A stretch of 48,109 nt of DNA from an uncultured Acidimicrobiaceae bacterium. GTDB lineage: Bacteria > Actinomycetota > Acidimicrobiia > Acidimicrobiales > SZUA-35. Numbering within the stretch: position 1 is the stretch's first letter; each line of letters starts with the position of its first letter. Positions 1 to 7,978 of the stretch are shown here, piece by piece. A program made the position numbers and the translations under genes. The notes beneath the pieces were generated by a model. That model saw only the letters and a list, made by a program, of their open reading frames with translations, did no database searches and was not told where the DNA came from. The stretch covers positions 1 through 48,109 of the forward strand of contig CAMYLA010000033.1 in the NCBI GenBank assembly GCA_947259095.1. Reading direction: 5' to 3'.

Positions 1-13
1 GCAACCCCTAACC

Positions 14-99
14 GAGTTGCTGCGCAACTCTCCGCTGCAAACGATCACCTGGAGCTCAATCGCGGACGGCGTATGCCGCCGGGGTTGCGGAGCAACCCC
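14..99. repeat. two short hairpins downstream of whiB
   Basis: Positions 14-20 and 24-30 form a perfect 7-bp stem (GAGTTGC/GCAACTC) around TGC. Positions 81-88 and 92-99 form an 8-bp stem (GGGGTTGC/GCAACCCC) around GGA. The first eight bases of the window (GCAACCCC) equal the right arm of the second hairpin, so another copy may lie just outside. The second hairpin lies 17 bp past the whiB stop and could serve as its terminator, although no T-run follows. The repeated arm sequence suggests an extragenic palindrome family. Confidence 0.5.
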
Positions 100-115
100 G
101 GGCCCACGCTGGGGG

Positions 116-376
116 CTACCGGTCGGCGAGGTAGTAGGCCCGTCTTTCCTTCTCGGTCATCCCGCCCCAGATGCCGTGCTGCTCGCCGATCCTGAACGCG
201 TACTCACGACACTCGGCCAGAACTGCGCAGTCGGCGCAGATCTCCTTGGCGCGCTGCTCCCGCCGCCGTTTGTCGGGCCGACGCTCCATCCTCGACGGTG
301 GAAAGAAAATGGTGTTGTGCGGCCCGCGGCAAGCGGCGCGTAGATGCCAAAGCTGTTCGATCTGCTGTGCGCTCAC
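116..376 (-). CDS. WhiB-family iron-sulfur transcriptional regulator
   Basis: An 86-residue WhiB-like protein, the usual length for the family. The four cluster-binding cysteines are visible at 16, 47, 50 and 56 (CxxC followed by xxxxxC), and the GIWGG turn at 68-72 is followed by a basic tail, as in WhiB1/WhiB2-type proteins. Family members hold a [4Fe-4S] cluster, sense redox or NO, and act with the primary sigma factor. The GTG start at 376 has a G-rich Shine-Dalgarno (AGGGGG) at good spacing. It lies downstream of the NfeD-like gene on the same strand, separated by a 59-bp inverted-repeat spacer. Family assignment is secure; the subtype is not. Confidence 0.92.
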   Translation of the reverse strand: MSAQQIEQLWHLRAACRGPHNTIFFPPSRMERRPDKRRREQRAKEICADCAVLAECREYAFRIGEQHGIWGGMTEKERRAYYLADR

Positions 377-377
377 A

Positions 378-436
378 AAGACCCCCCTTCGCTTCGCCGA
401 CCTTACGGCCTCCGAGACCGCGCCACAAGGGGTCTT
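378..436 (-). terminator. inverted repeat between nfeD-like gene and whiB
   Basis: Arms AAGACCCC (378-385) and GGGGTCTT (429-436) enclose 43 bases. The repeat begins directly after the NfeD-like stop and ends directly before the whiB start. It could terminate the upstream gene or fold in the whiB leader; no T-tract is present. Functional assignment is inference. Confidence 0.35.
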
Positions 437-1888
437 CTAGCTACGTTCGCGATAGTCGCGGGCTCCGCCTTCTTCCGGTTCGATCTCCAGGACCAGGCGA
501 TCGATGCCGATCACCCGTACCGAACCGCCTTTTTCCACAGGTGTGGCACGGTTCGTGATGGCGCGCCACGCTACGTCACGAATCTGGACCGTTCCTTCTG
601 GATCGACATCGGTCATCGCCTCACCGAGCTCGCCGATCATCCACTTCCGGCCGATCGTCGGGGTGGAGAAGCGGGTTCTGACCATCGATGGCATGCCGGT
701 GTAGGCGTACAGCAGGGCCCCGATGATGCCGGCCACGGCGGTGACCCAGGACATCGTGACCCCGTCGTAGAGGAGCCAGGTACCGATGACGAAGCACACC
801 AGTCCGGCGATCGTGTACAACCGGGGCACATTGGTCTGGATGTCGACCGCCAACAGCACCATGGCCACCAGCAGCAGAGCCACGGCCCACCACCGGGCGG
901 GCAGGATGGCGAGGCCGTAGGATCCCAGGGCCAGGAAGGCGGCGCCGAGCACGCCGGCCACGCCCACCCCGGCGGTGAAGAGCTCGAAGACCAACAGGGC
1001 CAGGCCCATCACGAAGAACAGGTAGGCCACCTCCGGGCTGGCCACCGTGTGGAACAGCTGGGAAACCAGGCTCAGACCGGAGATCTGGGCCCTGGTCCGG
1101 GGGATGGTCTCCAGCAGGCCGTCCTCGTTGGTGCACTGCAGGACCTCGAAACCATCGAGCTCGGTGGCGAACGAACCGACGTTGACCACGTTCTGGAGCG
1201 GGCCGACGGCGATGCCGGCCTGGACCGCCTCCTCGGCGGTGATCACCTCGGTCTCCGTTCGATCGGAGAGCTCGCCGAACGGATCGCCCCACTCGGCCGG
1301 GAGGCGCCGAGGGCCGATCTCCCCGATGGTGGAGTTGGGGGTGACCCCGATCACGTCGGCCACGACCGCCAGCTCGGCCGACCCACCAAGGGCGGTGGAG
1401 CCGGTCTGGCCGACCCACAGGGCGACCTGGAGCGGCGTGTCCCGCAGCCGCCCCGCCAGTTCCAGGTAGTCGGCATCGTCGAGGACCGACCCCCGGCTGT
1501 TCATCCAGATCACAACCGCCAGCGAGTCGGGGTCGGCTTCGGCCTCGTCGAGCTGACGGAGCAGGTAGTCCTTGACCACCGGATCGATCAACCCTGCGAC
1601 CTTGACGATGCGGATCTCGCTGTCGGCGGCGCCCACGTCGTTGCGGTCTGCGGGACACTGGGGCAGCGTCTGACCGGCGCCGTCCGCCGATGCGCCACCG
1701 CCACTCTCGGGGCCATCGGTGCCGTCGGTTTCACCGGTGTCGGCGGTGGCCAGTTCGGCGTCGACGGTGGCACCGGCCGGCGATCCACCGGGGACGATGG
1801 CCAGGACACAGGCCAGGGCCACGGTGCTCGTGACCAGGATCGCTCCCAGTAGTGTGCGTACCAGTGACAGCCGAGTTCTTTGCCGCAT
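437..1888 (-). CDS. NfeD-like membrane protein with degenerate ClpP/S49-type domain
   Basis: A 483-residue protein. A signal-anchor segment occupies residues 10-38. A periplasmic ClpP-class domain (about 85-260) follows, then four or five hydrophobic segments (about 285-400) and a C-terminal OB-fold NfeD domain (about 415-475). This is the long NfeD architecture, which usually combines a membrane serine protease with a scaffold for stomatin/flotillin-like proteins. Where active homologues have a catalytic serine (AxSAG-type motif) this protein reads TALGGSAELAV, with glycine at the position I align with the serine, and the oxyanion segment reads NSRGS rather than NxPGG. It may be proteolytically inactive. 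Its 5' end overlaps the divergent ArsA-like gene by about 25 bp. Confidence 0.8.
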   Translation of the reverse strand: MRQRTRLSLVRTLLGAILVTSTVALACVLAIVPGGSPAGATVDAELATADTGETDGTDGPESGGGASADGAGQTLPQCPADRNDVGAADSEIRIVKVAGLIDPVVKDYLLRQLDEAEADPDSLAVVIWMNSRGSVLDDADYLELAGRLRDTPLQVALWVGQTGSTALGGSAELAVVADVIGVTPNSTIGEIGPRRLPAEWGDPFGELSDRTETEVITAEEAVQAGIAVGPLQNVVNVGSFATELDGFEVLQCTNEDGLLETIPRTRAQISGLSLVSQLFHTVASPEVAYLFFVMGLALLVFELFTAGVGVAGVLGAAFLALGSYGLAILPARWWAVALLLVAMVLLAVDIQTNVPRLYTIAGLVCFVIGTWLLYDGVTMSWVTAVAGIIGALLYAYTGMPSMVRTRFSTPTIGRKWMIGELGEAMTDVDPEGTVQIRDVAWRAITNRATPVEKGGSVRVIGIDRLVLEIEPEEGGARDYRERS

Positions 1889-2853
1889 CCAATGTCCTCA
1901 TCGTGGCCGGTAAGGGCGGTGTAGGAAAGACCACAGTAGGGGCATCCCTGGGCATCGCGGCTGCTCGGAGCGGATATGACGTCCTGCTGGTCGAGCTGGA
2001 GGGCCACAGCAATCTGGCCACCGTCTTCGACGTCGAGCAGCTGTCCTACGAGGAGGTCATCATCGACCTCACAGAGCTCGACATGGGGCCCGGCGAGGCC
2101 GAGCCCGGCCGCGGTCGGCTCCGGGCCAGACAGATCAGACCGGACGACGCGCTCCTCGACTATCTCGAACGGGCCGGGCTCGGCCCGCTGACCACCAGGT
2201 TGTCGAGGTCGGGGGCGATGGACGTGGTGGTCACCGCTGCGCCCGGGATCCGGGACCTGCTGACCCTTGGCAAGATTCGCCAGCTGGAGCAGGCCGGATC
2301 GGCCGACCTGATCGTGGTCGACGCACCGGCTGCGGGGCACGCCCTGACGTTTCTCACCGCGGCGGCGGGGCTGGCATCGTCGGCATCGTCGGGCCCGGTC
2401 AGGGAGCAGGCCGACCTGGTGCTGGAGATGTTCGCCGACGATCGGCGGTGCCAGGTTGTGCTGGTCACCCTGCCGGAGGAGACGCCGATCACCGAAACCG
2501 TGGAGACCGCCTTCAGCCTGGAGGAGGACGTCGGCATCAAGCTGGCGCCGGTGGTCGTCAACGGGGTGTGGCCGACCATCGAGGGCCTGGCCGCCGCGGT
2601 GTCATCGGCCGAACGGGCCCTGGCCGGTCGCCGGCCAGCCGCCGGGTCGTCGCCCGCCGAGCCGCTGGTCGATGCCGCCAGATACCGGCTGGCCCGGATC
2701 GCCGACCAGGAGGCGGAGATGGCCCGGCTGGCGGCGGAGCTGCCGCTGGCGCAGGTTCGGCTGCCGTTCCTGTTCCGCACCGAGCTCGGCCGGTCCGGTA
2801 TTGCGGAACTGGCCGCCTCGTTGACCGACCAGCCGGCGGTGGGCTCGCCGTGA
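1864..2853 (+). CDS. ArsA/GET3-family ATPase (first of a pair)
   Basis: A 329-residue ArsA-family ATPase starting at GTG 1864. The deviant Walker A GKGGVGKTT sits at residues 16-24, including the signature lysine, and a switch/DxP-type motif (VVDAPAAGHA) lies near the middle. In actinobacteria such proteins occur as adjacent pairs thought to form a heterodimer; substrates are unknown and arsenite transport should not be assumed. An upstream in-frame GTG at 1852 is possible, but 1864 gives the family-typical short N-terminus. The stop overlaps the next start (GTGA at 2850-2853), implying translational coupling. Its start region is antisense to the 5' end of the NfeD-like gene. Confidence 0.88.
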   Translation: MTAEFFAASNVLIVAGKGGVGKTTVGASLGIAAARSGYDVLLVELEGHSNLATVFDVEQLSYEEVIIDLTELDMGPGEAEPGRGRLRARQIRPDDALLDYLERAGLGPLTTRLSRSGAMDVVVTAAPGIRDLLTLGKIRQLEQAGSADLIVVDAPAAGHALTFLTAAAGLASSASSGPVREQADLVLEMFADDRRCQVVLVTLPEETPITETVETAFSLEEDVGIKLAPVVVNGVWPTIEGLAAAVSSAERALAGRRPAAGSSPAEPLVDAARYRLARIADQEAEMARLAAELPLAQVRLPFLFRTELGRSGIAELAASLTDQPAVGSP

Positions 2854-3974
2854 CCGGGGCGGCGCCCACGCTCATCGACAAGCTGCGATCCAAGCAGATA
2901 CTGATCTGCCTCGGGTCGGGAGGGGTTGGCAAGACGACGACCGCGGCTTCGCTGGCCATCGCCATGGCCGGCCGGGGGGACCGGGTGGTCGTGTTGACGA
3001 TCGACCCGGCCCGGCGGCTGGCCGACGCCCTCGGCCGGGGTGGCAGCCTGGGCAACGACCCGGTGGAGGTCGATCTGGGGACGGGCCCCAAACCCGGTCG
3101 GCGGGGGCCGGGTCAGGTCTGGGCCGCCATGCTCGATCCGGCCGAGACCTTCGAGCAGGTGATCAGATCGGAGGCCGAAGACGATGCCCGGGCCCAACGG
3201 ATCCTGGGGAACCGCCTGTTCACCAACCTCAGCACCTCGCTGTCTGGAACAAATGAGTACATGGCGGCGGAACGGCTGCACCAGCTCAACGGCGACGACC
3301 GGTTCGATCGGGTCATCATCGACACGCCACCGTCGCGCCACGCCTTCGATTTCCTCGACAGCCCCGGTCGGCTGACCCGCTTCGTCGACCACCGCCTGTA
3401 CCGGTCGGTCTTCGCCCGCAAACCGCGGTTGCTCCGTCCGATCAACGCCGGCACCCAGATGGTCATGCGGCTTCTGGGGCGCCTCGTCGGCACCACGCTG
3501 GTCGACGACGTTGTCACCTTCTTCGCCGACTTCGAAGGATTGGATGAGGGTTTTCGCCGGCGGGCCGACGAGATCGAGAGCCTGCTGACCGGCCCGGAGA
3601 CCGGCTACATCCTGGTCACCGGCCCTCGCCGGGATCGGCTGGCCGAAGCGGAATGGATCCTCGGCAACCTCGGGCGCCGGCAGCGCCACCTCGATGCGGT
3701 CATCGTCAATCGGGTCATGCCGATCGACCTGGAGCGAGCGGCCGAGGCCCTCAGCCGCTCCCCCACCGACGCTGAACAAACGGCGCTGCACCAGAATCTT
3801 GCGGAGCTGGCCACGCTGGCCCAACAGGAGGCGGTTCTCATCGATTCCGTTTCCGCCATGGTGGGCCGCGAGCTCGACCAACCGGAGGAATCGGTGGCTC
3901 TGGTCACCCTGGCCGAGCAGCTCGAGCCGGTTCGGGACCTCCCCGGCCTGAGCCGGCTTGCCGAATTGCTCTGA
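2850..3974 (+). CDS. ArsA-family ATPase (second of a pair)
   Basis: A 374-residue paralogue of the preceding gene, starting at GTG 2850 within the upstream stop. The Walker A is GSGGVGKTT (residues 22-30): serine replaces the signature lysine found in the first paralogue, so the two subunits are probably not equivalent. The switch region reads VIIDTPPSRHAFDFLDSPG. The C-terminal half is alpha-helical. Co-translation and asymmetry suggest a heterodimer. It ends at a strong hairpin shared with the convergent STAS gene. Confidence 0.88.
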   Translation: MTGAAPTLIDKLRSKQILICLGSGGVGKTTTAASLAIAMAGRGDRVVVLTIDPARRLADALGRGGSLGNDPVEVDLGTGPKPGRRGPGQVWAAMLDPAETFEQVIRSEAEDDARAQRILGNRLFTNLSTSLSGTNEYMAAERLHQLNGDDRFDRVIIDTPPSRHAFDFLDSPGRLTRFVDHRLYRSVFARKPRLLRPINAGTQMVMRLLGRLVGTTLVDDVVTFFADFEGLDEGFRRRADEIESLLTGPETGYILVTGPRRDRLAEAEWILGNLGRRQRHLDAVIVNRVMPIDLERAAEALSRSPTDAEQTALHQNLAELATLAQQEAVLIDSVSAMVGRELDQPEESVALVTLAEQLEPVRDLPGLSRLAELL

Positions 3975-4137
3975 GGCGATCGACACCCCGGCCGGCGAGC
4001 GCGTGGTCGGCGAAGGGTTCCAACAGCCGCGATCGGCGGAGGGGAGCTGGTCCGCGGCGCCGCCCTCGAGGCGATGCCTGCGACCGCAGCCGAGGAGTAT
4101 CTCCGGCGACGATGAGCAAGGGTCAAACGGCGGCAAC

Positions 4138-4161
4138 CAGGCGGCGGCCAGCCGCCGCCTG
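4138..4161. terminator. bidirectional hairpin terminator
   Basis: Perfect 11-bp arms CAGGCGGCGGC (4138-4148) and GCCGCCGCCTG (4151-4161) sit around CA, directly beside the STAS stop and 164 bp after the second ArsA gene. Placement between converging genes fits a bidirectional terminator. There is no clear T-run on either side. Confidence 0.6.
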
Positions 4162-4521
4162 CTACGACTCGTCGTCTCCCGATGGCTCCACCTGGAGGGC
4201 CTCTTCGGCCTCCTCCAGAGACTCGGTGACCGGCACGATCCGATCGAAGCCGGTGGTGTGGAGCAGCCTGGTGAGCGCCGGCCGGGTACAGGCCACGGCG
4301 ACCGCGCCATCGGCTTCCCGGGCTCGGCGGATGCCACCGATGAGCGCCCCGAGACCGGCCGAGTCCATGAACGGAACCTCGGACAGGTCGATGAGCAGGT
4401 GGCTGTGGCCCGCCAGTTTCGACAGCGATTCCCTGAAGGCGCCAACCGTGTAGGCGTCGAGCTCGCCCGACGGGCGACACAAGGTGTATTTATCGAACTC
4501 TTCTATGTGAATTTCGAGCAT
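4162..4521 (-). CDS. STAS-domain anti-sigma factor antagonist
   Basis: A 119-residue single STAS domain of the SpoIIAA/RsbV type. The conserved phosphorylation loop DSAGLGAL has its serine at residue 54, and the N-terminal beta strand and PSGELDAYT motif are present. Such proteins are phosphorylated by RsbW-type kinases and, when dephosphorylated, bind the kinase to release a sigma factor. No anti-sigma kinase is encoded nearby, so the partner must lie elsewhere. It is divergent from the receiver gene across a 115-bp AT-richer spacer that probably holds both promoters. Confidence 0.9.
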   Translation of the reverse strand: MLEIHIEEFDKYTLCRPSGELDAYTVGAFRESLSKLAGHSHLLIDLSEVPFMDSAGLGALIGGIRRAREADGAVAVACTRPALTRLLHTTGFDRIVPVTESLEEAEEALQVEPSGDDES

Positions 4522-4636
4522 CGGGATGATTTCTCCCTTTCCGTCGGTGAAAACCGACAGACCGGATGGTAGCGCCGATTCGGCATGAGCGAGCTTTCGG
4601 GTCCGGCCTTAGCCGTAACTTTGTAGCATTCCTGGG

Positions 4637-5143
4637 GTGACAGTCGTCCTTCTTGCCTCAGATTCCGACAGTGTCTTCGCCGAGGTGGATGCCACCTTAG
4701 CCAGCGACGAAGTTGAAGTGCTTCGAGTCCGGAAAGGAGCAGACGTGCTGCCGGTGGTCGTGGCCAAGGATCCGGACCTCGTGCTGCTCGATCTCCAGAT
4801 CGGCAGCATGGGCGGCATCGCCACCTGCCTGGCCATTCGTCAGGAGGAGGGGGCGCTTCGGCTCGAGAAGCGGGCGGTGGGGCTGCTCCTGGACCGCCAC
4901 GCCGACGTTTTCCTGGCCGGCGAGGCCAGGGCCGACGGCTGGATGATCAAGCCGATCGATTCGCTGCGGCTGCGGCGGATGTCCAAGCAGCTGCTGAGCG
5001 GTGACAGCTACTTCGAGGGTGTTCCCGAGTCCGACAACGAGGCTGGCACGGCCGACGGGGTCGAGAGCCCGCCGGCCGATGCGGACGCCGATCCGGACCC
5101 CGATGCGGATGCCGAGGCCGAGGCCGCAGTCGTCGAAGCCTGA
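4637..5143 (+). CDS. stand-alone receiver-like protein with acidic tail
   Basis: A 168-residue protein starting at GTG 4637. Residues 1-120 resemble a CheY receiver: hydrophobic beta strands, the DLVLLDLQIGSMGG segment carrying the presumptive phospho-acceptor aspartate, and MIKPID carrying the conserved lysine. The first acidic patch (LLASDSDS) is weaker than the usual DD pair. The last 40 residues are an Asp/Pro/Ala-rich low-complexity tail with alternating D and P. No output domain is present. It diverges from the STAS gene, so the two may share a regulatory function. Confidence 0.7.
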   Translation: MTVVLLASDSDSVFAEVDATLASDEVEVLRVRKGADVLPVVVAKDPDLVLLDLQIGSMGGIATCLAIRQEEGALRLEKRAVGLLLDRHADVFLAGEARADGWMIKPIDSLRLRRMSKQLLSGDSYFEGVPESDNEAGTADGVESPPADADADPDPDADAEAEAAVVEA

Positions 5144-5244
5144 TCAGGCCCCCAACGGCGGCCCTGGCGGCCAGATCAAAACTCGTCGCCAATAGGGTCG
5201 CCGGTGGCGCTAAGCTCATGGTCGACAGCACTCCAGGGTGTTGA

Positions 5245-5318
5245 CGGGTTGTGGCGCAGGTTGGTAGCGCGCCTCGTTCGGGACGAGGAGGTCGGGAGTT
5301 CAAATCTCCCCAACCCGA
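5245..5318 (+). tRNA. tRNA-Pro (anticodon CGG)
   Basis: Cloverleaf read directly. Acceptor arms CGGGTTG (5245-5251) and CAACCCG (5311-5317) enclose a D-arm with GCGC pairs, an anticodon stem CCTCG/CGAGG with loop TTCGGGA (anticodon CGG), and a T-arm GGGAG-TTCAAAT-CTCCC. The discriminator is A and CCA is not encoded. It reads CCG codons, which are common in this GC-rich genome. Confidence 0.93.
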
Positions 5319-5320
5319 CG

Positions 5321-5364
5321 CCGTTCGCTACGCTCACGAACGGAGTTTCGGCTCACGCCGAAAC
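5321..5364. terminator. tandem hairpins after tRNA-Pro
   Basis: Two perfect hairpins follow the tRNA: CCGTTCG/CGAACGG (5321-5327 and 5337-5343, loop CTACGCTCA) and GTTTCGGC/GCCGAAAC (5345-5352 and 5357-5364, loop TCAC). They lie between the tRNA and the convergent M23 gene and could terminate both. The loops share TCAC/CTCA, recalling extragenic palindrome families. Confidence 0.55.
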
Positions 5365-5388
5365 ATCCCAGGGCGTGACGTTCGACCT

Positions 5389-6711
5389 CTAGGCCAACAA
5401 CCCGGCGATCGCCGTCTGCAGGTCGGCAGACGCCCTCGTGGCGTCCCAGCCTGCCACCTCGGCGTCGCCGGGCCGAGCTTGTCCCAGGGCCCGCCTGATG
5501 ACGGTCAGCTCGCTCCTGGAGCGGGTGAGGCGGAGCATCTCGGCGCTCTCGCTGAAGTAGACGACGACCGTCCCCCTGGTCACCTCGCCACGGCCGAGCA
5601 TGTTCAGCCAGTAGGCCTTGCCCTCGGCGTCCGGCGGCCGGCCGAGCACGTCGATGTAGAGCTGGTCGAGGAAAACCGAGAAGTCGCTCATCCCGTACCG
5701 GTTGGTGAACTCGTCGGACTCGGCGAACCACTCGGCGATGTCCTCCAGCCGATGGCCATCGGCCCTGGCCTCGATCCAGTGATCCCACCCTCCGTCGTCG
5801 GGGAACCGCTGGAAGAAGGCCAGATACAGCCGGTCGACCATGGCCGCAGAGGGGTTGGCCTTGGCGATCTCAGCCAGGACTGCGGCCAGTCCGCCCCGGT
5901 CGGCTGCGGCCGCGACCCGGCGGCGTTCGGTCGAGCCGGCCGAACGGCCCTCGACTCTGCGGTAGATCTGGTCGGCGGCAACGGTGGCGTTGAGGAACGG
6001 ACCGACCCTGGCCACCTCGACATCGGCCCCGTCCAGCGCCGCATCCACATATGGGGTGGGATTGACGGCGATGACATCGCCGGCACCGTCGGGTGCGTAG
6101 ATCTCGAAGTGGAGGTGGGAAGCGGTCCATTCGGCGTTCCCACTATCGCCCAGGTAGCCGATCACCTCGCCGGCCGAGACCCTGGTTCCCGATCGGATCC
6201 GCTTGCCGTCCACGGCGTCGCACAGCTTTCGGGACAGGGCCTGGGTGCACGACGCCTGACCGTCGTCGGTGCCGGGGGTGTCGTTGTTGATGTGGATGTA
6301 CTGGTACTCCCAGCCGCTCGTGTCCCGCAGCCGCACGATGGAGCCACGGCTGTTGTCGAACCGGCCCCAGGTCACCACCGCGTCGTTGGCCGCCAGCAAC
6401 GGCACCATCTTGGGCCCGAGCATGTCGACGCCGATATGACTGCGACCGCCACTGCGGGGCGCACCCCAGGTGTCGGACCACCGGACCTGACCCTTGTATG
6501 CCGGGTCGAACGGCAGCGTGATGGCGTGGCTTACGGCAGCGGCCGGAGCGGGCCCGCCCGAGAGGTCAGGGACGACGACCGCAGCGACGACGGCGGCGAA
6601 CACGGCGAAGCCGGCACCTGCCTTTCGCAGCAGTGCGGTCCTTGTCGCTCTATGCCGGGGGGTCCCGCCTTGCGGCTGGGCTCCGAGGGGGGAGGAAAAC
6701 GAAAAGGGCAT
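5389..6711 (-). CDS. secreted M23-family peptidase with DUF4214 domain
   Basis: I place the start at ATG 6711, giving 440 residues. A signal-anchor lies at about residues 30-60 after a basic, Pro/Gly-rich N-terminus. The M23 (lysostaphin/LytM-like) domain shows the zinc ligands HxxxD (SHIGVDML) and HLH (SHLHFE), as expected for a glycyl-glycine or peptidoglycan endopeptidase. The C-terminal 170 residues hold a DUF4214-like region with the RLYLAFFQRFPD and RPPDAEGKAYW repeats, which is found in exported proteins. A longer frame from a TTG at 6753 is possible but lacks support. It presumably acts on cell-wall peptides outside the membrane. Confidence 0.85.
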   Translation of the reverse strand: MPFSFSSPLGAQPQGGTPRHRATRTALLRKAGAGFAVFAAVVAAVVVPDLSGGPAPAAAVSHAITLPFDPAYKGQVRWSDTWGAPRSGGRSHIGVDMLGPKMVPLLAANDAVVTWGRFDNSRGSIVRLRDTSGWEYQYIHINNDTPGTDDGQASCTQALSRKLCDAVDGKRIRSGTRVSAGEVIGYLGDSGNAEWTASHLHFEIYAPDGAGDVIAVNPTPYVDAALDGADVEVARVGPFLNATVAADQIYRRVEGRSAGSTERRRVAAAADRGGLAAVLAEIAKANPSAAMVDRLYLAFFQRFPDDGGWDHWIEARADGHRLEDIAEWFAESDEFTNRYGMSDFSVFLDQLYIDVLGRPPDAEGKAYWLNMLGRGEVTRGTVVVYFSESAEMLRLTRSRSELTVIRRALGQARPGDAEVAGWDATRASADLQTAIAGLLA

Positions 6712-6893
6712 AGGGGGTCGATCGGCCCGGGTTCTGTGAACCTTGATAGCCAATCTGTAACAAACATGGCGGCAGATCGTCTTGTGATGGCCGTGAACGG
6801 TTCACAATCGGACCTCGGAGAACATAGTTGACCCCTCGGCCGAGGGTGGTGATGGGTTGATCGACCCATCACCACCGGCCAAGGTCGGACCCG
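6712..6893. promoter_or_regulatory. divergent control region with three palindromes
   Basis: This spacer separates the divergent M23 and MpaB-type genes. It contains GGTTC-TGT-GAACC (6730-6742), GTGAAC-G-GTTCAC (6793-6805) and a long perfect inverted repeat with 13-bp arms GGTGGTGATGGGT (6845-6857) and ACCCATCACCACC (6864-6876) around TGATCG. The two GTTC/GAAC palindromes look like sites for one dimeric regulator. The long repeat directly precedes the MpaB-type gene and could be an operator or leader hairpin. No regulator gene is adjacent. Confidence 0.5.
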
Positions 6894-7898
6894 ATGCGTC
6901 ACCGGACCGGAAAGTTCTCTACCGTTGAGTATGGGGCAATAAACCACTCCGTGCCCGATTGGATCCCTCATGCGTACCAATGTCCGTGCTCCGACGACCG
7001 GATCGACCAGATGCTGATCGGTGAGGCGCTGTCGCTGGCCCGCCGGGAGGGTGCAAACCGGCTCCGTGCAGCGCTGGCCGGCGACGAGCAGCTCGAGCCG
7101 GCGGAGCTCGCCGATCGGTCTGATCATGGCCTGTTCGGGCCGGCCAGTGTGACCTGGCGGGTCCACGGGGACTCGGCGATGCTCATCGGCGGCCTCAGGG
7201 CGCTCATGCTCCAGACGTTGCACCCGCTGGCCATGGCCGGCGTTGCCGACCACTCCGACTATCGCCACGACCCCTGGGGTCGCCTCCACCGCACCGGCCG
7301 GTTCGTTGGCGCAACCACCTACGGCAACACGCCATCGGCGGAGCGGATGATCGAGCGGGTGCGGAGGATCCACGACCATGTCCAGGGCACCGCTCCCGAC
7401 GGACGGCCGTACTCGGCCAACGACCCCCACCTGTTGCTGTGGGTCCACGTGACCGAGGTCGACAGCTTCCTGGCCGCCTATCGGCGCTACGGCACCGGCA
7501 GGCTGACCGACGCCGAGCAGGATCGGTACGTCGCCGAGATGGCCCAGATCGCCGAGCGGCTGGGGGCCGAAGAAGTGCCCCGGGACCGAGCCCAGTTGGC
7601 CGAGACGCTACAGCTCTTCCGGGCCGAGTGCCGCCTCGGGGGCCAGGCCAGGGACTGCGTGCGGTTCCTGCTGATCCCGCCGGTACCGCTGGCAGCTCGC
7701 GGTGCCTACGGCGTGATCGGCGCGGCATCGATCGGCCTGTTGGCGCCGTGGGCCCAGCGGATGCTGTGGCTGCGGGTGCCACCGGGGCTGGACCCGCTGG
7801 CCATCCGCCCGGCGGCCACGGTACTGACCCGGACCATCGGCTGGCTGATGAGCGACGCCCGCAACGCCGAGCTGACCGACCGGATGCTGGCCAACTGA
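6894..7898 (+). CDS. MpaB-family (DUF2236) oxygenase-like protein
   Basis: A 334-residue protein with the DUF2236/rubber-oxygenase-like catalytic signature. It shows QTLHPLAMAGVADHSDY, the WGRLHRTGRFV stretch and LWVHVTEVDSFL, giving the histidines and arginine typical of latex clearing protein and MpaB-type haem proteins. Actinobacteria encode many such proteins with unknown substrates. The first 40 residues are poorly conserved, so the true start could be an internal codon such as GTG 6951 or ATG 7011. It is preceded by a 13-bp inverted repeat and followed by a hairpin at 7909-7932. Confidence 0.82.
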   Translation: MRHRTGKFSTVEYGAINHSVPDWIPHAYQCPCSDDRIDQMLIGEALSLARREGANRLRAALAGDEQLEPAELADRSDHGLFGPASVTWRVHGDSAMLIGGLRALMLQTLHPLAMAGVADHSDYRHDPWGRLHRTGRFVGATTYGNTPSAERMIERVRRIHDHVQGTAPDGRPYSANDPHLLLWVHVTEVDSFLAAYRRYGTGRLTDAEQDRYVAEMAQIAERLGAEEVPRDRAQLAETLQLFRAECRLGGQARDCVRFLLIPPVPLAARGAYGVIGAASIGLLAPWAQRMLWLRVPPGLDPLAIRPAATVLTRTIGWLMSDARNAELTDRMLAN

Positions 7899-7908
7899 CG
7901 AGCCGTCA

Positions 7909-7932
7909 GCCCGGCCTCAGCCTCGGCCGGGC
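7909..7932 (+). terminator. hairpin after MpaB-type gene
   Basis: Arms GCCCGGCC (7909-7916) and GGCCGGGC (7925-7932) with an 8-nt loop lie 11 bp after the stop and 46 bp before the MazG-like start. A weak intrinsic terminator without a T-run is likely. Confidence 0.5.
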
Positions 7933-7978
7933 GTCAAGGCAGCCGAGACGGCCCGGGCCGGTCGATACATTCCAACCC

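Noticed and set aside
344..1852. 502-codon plus-strand frame opposite the NfeD-like gene
   Set aside because: Gly/His/Gln-rich antisense shadow of a gene with clear domains; no motif of its own.
2160..4445. 761-codon minus-strand frame across both ArsA genes
   Set aside because: Low-complexity Arg/Ser/Pro translation typical of GC-rich antisense frames.
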